This document shows positions 17,188-23,902 of a DNA stretch of 61,118 nucleotides, one piece after another. Positions within the stretch are counted from its first letter, which is position 1. Every line of letters begins with the position of its first letter. The position numbers and the translations under genes are program-made. The DNA comes from UBA6168 sp964643005. GTDB taxonomy: Bacteria; Bacteroidota; Bacteroidia; Chitinophagales; Saprospiraceae. The notes beneath the pieces are model-generated. The model searched no databases, was not told the origin of the DNA, and worked only from the letters and a program-made list of their open reading frames with translations. The stretch is taken from contig CAZXQI010000005.1 in assembly GCA_964643005.1 (NCBI GenBank), positions 1 through 61,118 on the forward strand. Reading direction: 5' to 3'.

Positions 17188-17949
17188 TCAGTTTTTTTCA
17201 ACTGCACGAATGGTAAATACGTCGGCTCCGTTTTGCTTCAATACCGATTGGGCTTCCTGATTGGACATGATCATGGAGCCGAAGGTTTCAAAATCGTAAA
17301 CGATGGGATTTTGCAGCCATTCATTCAAATCCATCTCTAAGCGGATGTCCCAGACGCCGCTGACGAGTTTTACAGGGCGGGGAAAGGACAAACTGATGTG
17401 GATGTAATTCTGGTTGTTTCCGGTAGCGCCGGTGTGGAGGTTGAAGTTTTTGATTTCTCCGGTTCCGTAAGAATCCCATCGTCCCTCAAATTTCATGTAG
17501 TGGTAGCCCTGATCGCCCGGCAACGGCCATTCCATGTTGATATTGGTCAGGGTGTTGGGAAGCCCGCCGTCCACATTGGTCGCCTCGTCCAATCCGAAGA
17601 TGAAAGACAGGCTCTCGTACTCTTTATCGGGAACTTCTCCCATCGAAAAAGTTCGCGTATCCGGGTTTTCGATGTCCCGATAATGTACCGCTCTGAGTTC
17701 GTGCTGCGTACCGTCTTTGGCATGCAGGACAAAGTTGGAAGCGTAATACTTTAGACGAGTAACCTGAAATTTATGCCCTGCCGCACAGTCGTACCAGACC
17801 TCGTTCAGAATCAGCGGTTTTCCATCCACCGTCTGGTCAAAACTTAGTTGAACTAAGCCTGGATCGCTGTCTTTTTTACAGCCTGACAGCGATAGCATGA
17901 CTAAGGAAACCGATAAAAAAATTGCGCAGAAAACAATTGTATTTTTCAT
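17188..17949 (-). CDS. MbnP-like copper-binding lipoprotein
   Basis: The 253-residue protein has a lipoprotein signal with Cys at residue 24 (LSLSGC). Family features follow: LSFDQTVDGKPL, then FQVTRLKYYASNFVL, then the block NMEW and GYHYMKFEG (residues about 138-156), and FNLHTG at 169-174. This matches the MbnP family, whose founding member binds copper after a tryptophan is converted to kynurenine by the neighbouring di-heme enzyme MbnH. Trp 141 sits in the conserved NMEW block and is the natural candidate for modification. The gene is the first of a two-gene minus-strand unit with the peroxidase and is divergent from the porin gene. I cannot see copper binding itself in the sequence. Confidence 0.82.
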   Translation of the reverse strand: MKNTIVFCAIFLSVSLVMLSLSGCKKDSDPGLVQLSFDQTVDGKPLILNEVWYDCAAGHKFQVTRLKYYASNFVLHAKDGTQHELRAVHYRDIENPDTRTFSMGEVPDKEYESLSFIFGLDEATNVDGGLPNTLTNINMEWPLPGDQGYHYMKFEGRWDSYGTGEIKNFNLHTGATGNNQNYIHISLSFPRPVKLVSGVWDIRLEMDLNEWLQNPIVYDFETFGSMIMSNQEAQSVLKQNGADVFTIRAVEKN

Positions 17950-18044
17950 AAGCGTATGCTGTTTTAGAGCTTAGACCATCGAGTAGTTTTCACTTTAAAA
18001 TTAGCCTCTCTGAAAGCGGGGATTTATGAGTTTTCTCAGTACAG

Positions 18045-18074
18045 TTGGATGAGGATTATCCTTGATTACCTTTG
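18045..18074 (+). promoter_or_regulatory. Promoter for the porin gene
   Basis: TTGG (18045-18048), an 18-bp spacer and TACCTTTG (18067-18074) match the Bacteroidota TTTG / TAnnTTTG layout. The ATG follows 52 bp later. The element lies in the divergent region with the MbnP gene. Confidence 0.6.
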
Positions 18075-18126
18075 TGAAAAGGGCTAAGCGCTTATCTGCA
18101 TCTGTCTGGCTCTGAGATTTACAGCT

Positions 18127-19449
18127 ATGAAAAAAGTTGGTCTTTTTCTATTCGCTCTGATTTTGTCTGCAATGGAGGGGAGGGCGCAGGCCGACTCCCT
18201 GACGAGCAATCCCGTTTCCCGACAATTTTTAAAAGAAGAGAGTTTCCAGCCCGAACTCAGAGCCATGTTGCAGTTTTGGTCGGCTTACACCATCGGCGAG
18301 AAACTGTTCGATGAATCCTCGCAGGCTTTCCGTGCGGTGGACGGCTACCTGAGTTTTTATCTGCGGCGCGCCCGCCTGTCGCTAAAGGGGAAGCCCTATA
18401 AAAACCTGAAATACAGCATCGTTTTTTCTTTTGATCAGGTCGGAGGAGATTTGCTGTCCAACAGCGTAGGCGCCACAAAGCCGTCCGGCCCAGCGGTAGG
18501 CCTCAGAGATGCCTTTCTCCAATGGAAGCTTTCACAAAACGAGCTTGCGCATCTCACGGGAGGCTGGTTTTCTCCGCAGGTATATAGAGAGAATATCAGT
18601 TCCGCCTGGTCGGTGAATTCTTTTGAAAAGGCCGTTTCTGCGAATTACGTCCGCGCCCACCTGACAGACCTGAAGTCGGGAAGAGCGCCCGGCCTGAACT
18701 TAGGAGGGCTTACAGCCTGGGAAGCGGAGGGGATGGGAAAGCTGGCATTGAACTATAATTTGGGCATTTTTACGCCGACCCTGGCAGGGTCTTCCATCGG
18801 TACTTCCAGGCTAAAACTCTCTCCTCTGATAGCGGGACGGGTTTCCCTTTCCTTAGGCGAACCCGAAATGAACGCCTACTCTTTGTCCTACAAGGAAAAC
18901 TACTTTGGCCGGCGGAGGGGCTGCTCGCTGGATTTCAACTTTTCCCGACAGGGAAAGAACAACTTGTTTGAATCCTCCCGGGCTTTTGGCCCCGGCATAT
19001 TGGTGAATGTTGGAAGCTTCAACTTTAGCGGAGAATGGGCCTGGCAGTTTCGGAGCGGGTACAGAACCACCGGAGCTAACGAGAGAAGAGATTTTACAGC
19101 CTCCGCCGCTACCGGGTATCTCCGTTCGGGGTTCAATTTCCCGGCGGGGAGGTTTGTGCTGGCGCCGACCATCATGCTCGCACACTTTCGGGGAGCTTTG
19201 GACGCCGTAGCTCAGGCAGACGCCGAAGCCGTCCGCATGGCCTCCGGCAGAGATACGGCGCTCGATTTTGGTTTCAACTGGTATCTCCAAGAAAACAGGC
19301 TCCGCCTGCTGCTCCATTATACCTGGAGGAAAGGAGACGCAGGCGCTGCGCCGAATGAGGCTGCAGTGAATTTGTATTTTATCCAGAGCGACGCCGGCGT
19401 CATTCACCGGGGCGACTGGCTGGGTTTGGGACTGAATGCCCTCTTCTAA
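18127..19449 (+). CDS. Outer-membrane porin, phosphate-selective porin O/P-like
   Basis: The 440-residue protein has a signal peptide ending EGRAQA, then a beta-rich sequence with alternating hydrophobic residues and a C-terminal phenylalanine (LGLNALF), as in 16- or 18-stranded porins. Early motifs LQFWSAYT, YLSFYLRRARLSLKG and the LRDAFLQW segment resemble the OprO/OprP porin family found widely in Bacteroidota. The substrate cannot be read from the sequence. The gene is divergent from the MbnP/peroxidase pair and is followed 39 bp later by a DUF3365 cytochrome gene, with which it is probably cotranscribed. A role in supplying ions or small molecules to the periplasmic redox proteins is speculation. 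Confidence 0.78.
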   Translation: MKKVGLFLFALILSAMEGRAQADSLTSNPVSRQFLKEESFQPELRAMLQFWSAYTIGEKLFDESSQAFRAVDGYLSFYLRRARLSLKGKPYKNLKYSIVFSFDQVGGDLLSNSVGATKPSGPAVGLRDAFLQWKLSQNELAHLTGGWFSPQVYRENISSAWSVNSFEKAVSANYVRAHLTDLKSGRAPGLNLGGLTAWEAEGMGKLALNYNLGIFTPTLAGSSIGTSRLKLSPLIAGRVSLSLGEPEMNAYSLSYKENYFGRRRGCSLDFNFSRQGKNNLFESSRAFGPGILVNVGSFNFSGEWAWQFRSGYRTTGANERRDFTASAATGYLRSGFNFPAGRFVLAPTIMLAHFRGALDAVAQADAEAVRMASGRDTALDFGFNWYLQENRLRLLLHYTWRKGDAGAAPNEAAVNLYFIQSDAGVIHRGDWLGLGLNALF

Positions 19450-19488
19450 GACTTAAATGTATAGATTTGCCGGCCTAAATTTAGAATT

Positions 19489-20166
19489 ATGAAACTGCTG
19501 AAGACCCTGCTAACTATTATTCCTCTTCTGTCTGCCACTTTTTTCCTGCCGGGATGCACCGAAGGGAGTCCGGCAGAAACTACGTCGCCAGATGAGGAAC
19601 AGATGGAAAACCCCGGCGCATCTTTGAGAGAAGATGGCGCCGATAGTTCTTTTGATTGGTCAGAGGAGGTGCGAATGTCGGCGCTCGACAAGGGGCTGTC
19701 CATTGTCGCCGCTGCCTTTGCGGCATTGAATGGCCGGCTCGCGGCAGCTATTGAAAAGGAAGGCGTTCCCGGCGCAATAGGCTACTGCAACCTCGTCGCC
19801 CTGCCCCTGTTGGACAGCTTAGCGGAAGTGCATGGAGTCTCCGGCATCCGGCGGGTCAGTTCCAAAGTGCGAAACCCTATTGATATTCCGGCGGGCTGGG
19901 AAATAGCCGCTTTAAACGATTATGAAAAAGCTGAAGCAGAAGGACGGGAATTGAAGCCCTTCGCCAAAAGATTAGATGCAAATACCATCGCCTTTGCCGC
20001 CCCCATTAGAGTGCTGCCCAATTGTATGAAATGCCACGGCGCAGTTGGACAGGACATAGCGGGTAGCGACTACGAAAAAATACTGGCGCTCTATCCTCGG
20101 GATCAGGCCGTCAATTACAAAGAGGGCGAACTGAGGGGAATGTGGAGCATTATTTCCCGGGAATAG
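19489..20166 (+). CDS. DUF3365-domain c-type cytochrome lipoprotein
   Basis: The 225-residue lipoprotein has Cys 23 in FLPGC. After an acidic linker (about 24-65) comes a DUF3365 (Tll0287-like) domain. It carries VPGAIGYCNLVALPLL, then RRVSSKVRNPIDIPAGWE, and ends with the heme site NCMKCHG (Cys 179, 182; His 183). Domains of this type bind one c-type heme, and the family includes redox or small-ligand sensors of the periplasm. It follows the porin gene closely on the same strand. The late position of the CXXCH motif is normal for the family. The electron partner is unknown; the di-heme peroxidase encoded next door is one possibility. Confidence 0.85.
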   Translation: MKLLKTLLTIIPLLSATFFLPGCTEGSPAETTSPDEEQMENPGASLREDGADSSFDWSEEVRMSALDKGLSIVAAAFAALNGRLAAAIEKEGVPGAIGYCNLVALPLLDSLAEVHGVSGIRRVSSKVRNPIDIPAGWEIAALNDYEKAEAEGRELKPFAKRLDANTIAFAAPIRVLPNCMKCHGAVGQDIAGSDYEKILALYPRDQAVNYKEGELRGMWSIISRE

Positions 20167-20311
20167 CCGGGTTTACCGACGCCTGCGAACTGGCCGGAGC
20201 CTGATTAGCGGTATCCTTGTATTCATATCAAATGATGTCGCAATCCTCCCGCCCCATTTTACCCATTATTTATTTTTCAAAAATTTTTTAAAAAAACTAA
20301 CCTGGACAGAC

Positions 20312-20686
20312 ATGTCGAAAACTCTTTTACTCAGCCTGCTTATCATCGCCTTTTTAGCCTACAAATATTATACGGCCAACCATCCAAAGGGGTATCAGCA
20401 TTTGGATGCTGCGGGTTTTAAAGAAAAATTGTCCCAACCCAATGTCGTCGTTTTGGATGTGCGCACGAAAGAAGAAATGGCACAGGGCAGGATCAAAGGC
20501 GCTACCAACCTCGATTTTTACGCCTCGGATTTTGGCGCAAAACTCGACAAATTGCAAAAGGACAAGACCTACCTCGTTTATTGTCGCAGCGGCAATCGGA
20601 GCGCAAGAGCCTGCTCATTGTTAGCAAAAAAGGGCTACGAAAGCATTTACAATTTAAAAGGAGGATACCTTAACTGGCCGGGGTAA
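20312..20686 (+). CDS. Membrane-anchored rhodanese-like sulfurtransferase
   Basis: The 124-residue protein starts with one hydrophobic anchor (residues 4-20) and then a single rhodanese domain: VVVLDVRTKEEMAQGRI, ATNLDF, and the active-site loop VYCRSGNRSARA with the catalytic cysteine at 91. The six-residue loop CRSGNR is typical of PspE/GlpE-type single-domain enzymes that carry persulfide sulfur. The anchor would put the domain in the periplasm. A Crp/Fnr-family regulator gene follows 146 bp downstream on the same strand, a pairing often seen in Bacteroidota sulfur-stress loci. Confidence 0.88.
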   Translation: MSKTLLLSLLIIAFLAYKYYTANHPKGYQHLDAAGFKEKLSQPNVVVLDVRTKEEMAQGRIKGATNLDFYASDFGAKLDKLQKDKTYLVYCRSGNRSARACSLLAKKGYESIYNLKGGYLNWPG

Positions 20687-20832
20687 TGATGTGCGAGGCC
20701 GACTTTTGGAATCAGAATTTTGGAAGGTGTCCTGTAGGTCTGGCTTTTTATGAGGAGCAGCTTTTAACTGAATCTCCCGCAGTTTGTTTGCATCCGGAGA
20801 CCTGAAGATATTTTCAAAAAGAAACTGAAATA

Positions 20833-21471
20833 ATGACCACCGTCCAGACTGCTACTCAATTTTACAATTTTGAACCCCGCCTGGTGGAAGACATTGAGAA
20901 AACCGGAATCCTGAAAAAGTTGGAAGCGGGAGAGGAGTTGATGCGTCCGGGCATGTACGTGCGGTACATTCCAATCGTCCTTTCCGGAAGCCTTAAAATC
21001 TTGCGGCAGGGCGAAGACGGGAAGGAGACTTTTCTCTACTTCATCACAAAGGGCGATACCTGCGCCATGTCGCTGACCTGCTGCACCGCCAACCGACCCG
21101 GCAACGCCCGAATTGTGGCGGAAGAACCCACTGAACTGACGCTTATTCCCGTTGAGAAATTAGACCACTGGATGAGCCTGTACCCATCCTGGAAGACCTA
21201 TGTTTTTCAAACTTACCAGCGCCGCTTTGACGATATGCTGGAGGCAGTGGACAGCCTGGCCTTTCGCAAAATGGACGAGCGGTTGTGGCGACTTTTAAAA
21301 AAGAAAGCGGCTCTACAGGAAAAGCGCTACGTCTATGCCACACACCAGGAATTAGCCGAGGAATTGAGCACCTCCCGGGAGGTGGTGACCCGTTTGTTGA
21401 AAAAACTCGAAAACATGGGAAAGATCAAAACTTACAGAAATCGGATTGAACTGATGTTGAAAAGCTCGTGA
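20833..21471 (+). CDS. Crp/Fnr family transcriptional regulator
   Basis: The 212-residue protein has an N-terminal cyclic-nucleotide-binding fold (about 20-130: RYIPIVLSGSLKILRQ, then ITKGDTCAMSLTCC) and a C-terminal winged helix. The recognition helix region reads THQELAEELSTSREVVTRLLKKLENMG. It lacks the arginine-serine pair that binds cAMP in E. coli Crp, and lacks Fnr's N-terminal cysteine set. Instead three cysteines (77, 83, 84) sit close together in the sensor domain, as in a Bacteroidota subgroup linked to redox or sulfur stress. The rhodanese gene just upstream supports that idea. DNA targets are not known; an effect on the rhodanese gene is possible. Confidence 0.86.
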   Translation: MTTVQTATQFYNFEPRLVEDIEKTGILKKLEAGEELMRPGMYVRYIPIVLSGSLKILRQGEDGKETFLYFITKGDTCAMSLTCCTANRPGNARIVAEEPTELTLIPVEKLDHWMSLYPSWKTYVFQTYQRRFDDMLEAVDSLAFRKMDERLWRLLKKKAALQEKRYVYATHQELAEELSTSREVVTRLLKKLENMGKIKTYRNRIELMLKSS

Positions 21472-21642
21472 GGCTTATCTTGCCGGCGGGTCTTTTGAAT
21501 GCGGCGATGAGGCAGACCAGGCCGAAAGCTTTTGTCAAATTCCTGACAGGTTAACGAAATCAAAGATGATTCGCAACATTTCTTTAGGAGGAGAAAGTCT
21601 TAAATCTTTAAATTTGCGGTTCTAAACAAAGGTTAATAGCAA

Positions 21643-21673
21643 TTTAAGATAGATTGTTTTCATTTGGTTTTTT
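21643..21673 (+). repeat. 31-bp direct repeat, copy 1
   Basis: Identical to 21785-21815. The sequence starts TTTAAGATAGATTG and ends CATTTGG followed by six T. The two copies are 142 bp apart, and each is followed by a hairpin of different sequence. Confidence 0.85.
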
Positions 21674-21682
21674 TTAAGTGAT

Positions 21683-21710
21683 GGAGGATAGGTTTCTGTC
21701 CTCCTTTTTA
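21683..21710 (+). terminator. Rho-independent terminator 1
   Basis: GGAGGATAG pairs with CTGTCCTCC (nine pairs with one G-U) around a GTTT loop, followed by TTTTTA. Confidence 0.7.
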
Positions 21711-21784
21711 AATACATTTCAAAAAGAAATCCATTACTTTGCACCTTCAATTTGATACGCTGAAATACAATTGCCGACAGGCTT

Positions 21785-21815
21785 TTTAAGATAGATTGTT
21801 TTCATTTGGTTTTTT
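21785..21815 (+). repeat. 31-bp direct repeat, copy 2
   Basis: Perfect copy of 21643-21673. The bases before and after differ from copy 1, so the conserved block itself is the shared element. Confidence 0.85.
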
Positions 21816-21827
21816 GGGGTTAATTCA

Positions 21828-21855
21828 GGGCAGCAATTTTTTGCTACCCTTTTTT
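21828..21855 (+). terminator. Rho-independent terminator 2
   Basis: GGGCAGCAA pairs with TTGCTACCC (one C/A mismatch) around TTTT and is followed by six T. Confidence 0.68.
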
Positions 21856-22244
21856 GTGCGCTTACGCATACCCCATACAACCTGAGAGTTAAAGCCCTTC
21901 ATAAGCCGGCTGGCGGGAATCCTTAGTCCCAGGCGGGGGGGCTGGGTGAGCGGGCAATGGAATGGAAAGCCCAAAGGCTGAGCGTAATGCGGTAGCCGTA
22001 AACCGTGTCGGTTGAAATAGTACCTCAAAGAATACTGTCCAGGGCGCCAACTTGCGGAGTGCGATTTAGATTTAAAAATGGCGGTATTGTAGTCCGATGA
22101 GCCTTAGCTGATTCATTAAACTGTTGGGTCAAATTTCGATGGCTGTTTCACTAAGGAAGGGGGCGACTTTTTTCACTCATACCTACTGCCTAAATTTTGG
22201 GAAGTAGCTCAACGAGCATTGGATAAGAGAAACTAACAGCCATA

Positions 22245-22380
22245 AGTTTTTACACCTTCTAAGCCGTAAGTTTTACCCAGTTGTGTAAATTTGTGTGGGT
22301 GCGGAGGAAGCATAGCGTTGGTTTTTGCTACTCAAACCTGGGTTTCTTCCTGCTTTTTTCAAAAATGCCCGGTAGCCTGA
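22245..22380 (+). repeat. 135-bp dispersed element, copy 2
   Basis: Partner of 13706-13840. It keeps TAAATTTG (22286-22293), the AGGAAG/CTTCCT arms and the T-rich end (GCTTTTTTC). The inner stem is GGTTT/AAACC, where copy 1 has TAGGT/ACCTA. A hairpin is therefore kept although its bases change. It ends 76 bp before the membrane-protein start. Confidence 0.6.
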
Positions 22381-22455
22381 TCTCCTATTTAATTTTTGCT
22401 GCCGGGGTCTTTCTTTTTTATAAAAATCCCTTCCCACGTAGAAATATCCCCGATC

Positions 22456-22863
22456 ATGGATTCATCCGAAAGAGATTTAGATCAATTAGCCGAGCGCCTT
22501 TCCGAGGAATTGTCTTATGACGAACTTCAGTTAAATGAATTGGGCGCCTCCGTTTTTCAGACAGCAAAGCTGATTGAAATGAGAGGGCGATACATTGAAC
22601 GTTTGGAGCAATTCGATTTCTGGCAAAAGATTTTGATGAACGCGGCGCTCTGGTCTCCCCTGCTGATAGGCCTTGGCGGCGCCTTCCTCTGGTTGGGGAT
22701 GGCGAGGATAGCCTGGTTATTTCTCACAGCCTTCCCCGTTGTGCTGATGGCGTGCTTAGCCGGCGTTTTTGTAATATACCGCCAGTTTGGCCTCCGCAGG
22801 AAAATCGAGAACTGGTTGGAGGAAATTGAAGCTGAATTATCGAAAAGAAAATCTAAGACCTGA
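22456..22863 (+). CDS. Small membrane protein with two transmembrane segments
   Basis: I place the start at ATG 22456 (MDSSERDLDQLAERL); the frame extends 20 codons further upstream, but that part overlaps AT-rich leader sequence. The protein begins with an acidic helical region of about 55 residues. It continues with two hydrophobic helices separated by a short turn (WSPLLIGLGGAFLWLGMA and AWLFLTAFPVVLMACLAGVF) and ends with a basic, coiled-coil-like tail. Both termini are probably cytoplasmic. I do not recognise a family. uppS starts 94 bp downstream on the same strand, so cotranscription is possible, though uppS has its own -7 element. Confidence 0.6.
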   Translation: MDSSERDLDQLAERLSEELSYDELQLNELGASVFQTAKLIEMRGRYIERLEQFDFWQKILMNAALWSPLLIGLGGAFLWLGMARIAWLFLTAFPVVLMACLAGVFVIYRQFGLRRKIENWLEEIEAELSKRKSKT

Positions 22864-22900
22864 ACCCATTCCATCTCCCTGACTAAATCGCATCTTTTCT

Positions 22901-22908
22901 TATTTTTG
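22901..22908 (+). promoter_or_regulatory. -7 promoter element for uppS
   Basis: TATTTTTG matches TAnnTTTG, 50 bp before the uppS start. The upstream TTG element is not evident. Confidence 0.4.
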
Positions 22909-22957
22909 CCCCCGTTGCCGAAGAAGGCAAAGGATTCAGTTTATCCTCTTCATCCCC

Positions 22958-23713
<756 letters not shown>

Positions 23714-23902
23714 CGGATTAGATTTTCCAAATCCGTTGTATATGCGGTATGATTTACTTTTCTAGTACAACCTTTTGCTCATTTGAAATACTCTTTGACC
23801 GCAGTAGTACCCAATACTCTACAATTTTTTACCTCTTTAACAGGCGCTTTTGATAAAGCTGCGTTTCTTTGCAGCCCCTTTGAAAAGCAGGCATTTAGCA
23901 TG

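Larger units (their letters stand above)
21609..21710 (+). ncRNA. Candidate small RNA unit 1
   Basis: A TAnnTTTG-type element (TAAATTTG, 21609-21616) precedes a unit containing the 31-bp repeat (21643-21673) and a terminator hairpin (21683-21710). No start codon with a ribosome site is seen inside. The evidence is the promoter-like motif plus terminator; no TTG element is found at the usual distance upstream. Confidence 0.35.
21734..21855 (+). ncRNA. Candidate small RNA unit 2
   Basis: TTACTTTG (21734-21741) is a near-consensus -7 element. It is followed by the second 31-bp repeat (21785-21815) and a second terminator hairpin (21828-21855). The order mirrors unit 1, which argues for a duplicated small transcription unit rather than chance. 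Confidence 0.35.
21472..22455. other. Gene-free kilobase with layered repeats and hairpins
   Basis: Nearly 1 kb without a supported gene lies between the Crp-like gene and the membrane-protein gene. It contains two copies of a 31-bp direct repeat, each followed by a hairpin with a T-run, then about 380 bp of unrecognised sequence, then copy 2 of the 135-bp element (22245-22380). A 67-codon minus-strand frame at 21825-22028 overlaps the second hairpin and shows no recognisable domain. Confidence 0.6.

Noticed and set aside
21825..22028. A 67-codon minus-strand frame in the gene-free kilobase
   Set aside because: It overlaps the second terminator hairpin and shows no domain or signal. It could be a real short gene but there is no supporting evidence.
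22456..22863. Treating the two-helix protein as a toxin of a small toxin-antitoxin pair
   Set aside because: There is no partner gene or antitoxin-like frame, and the protein is longer than typical hydrophobic toxins.
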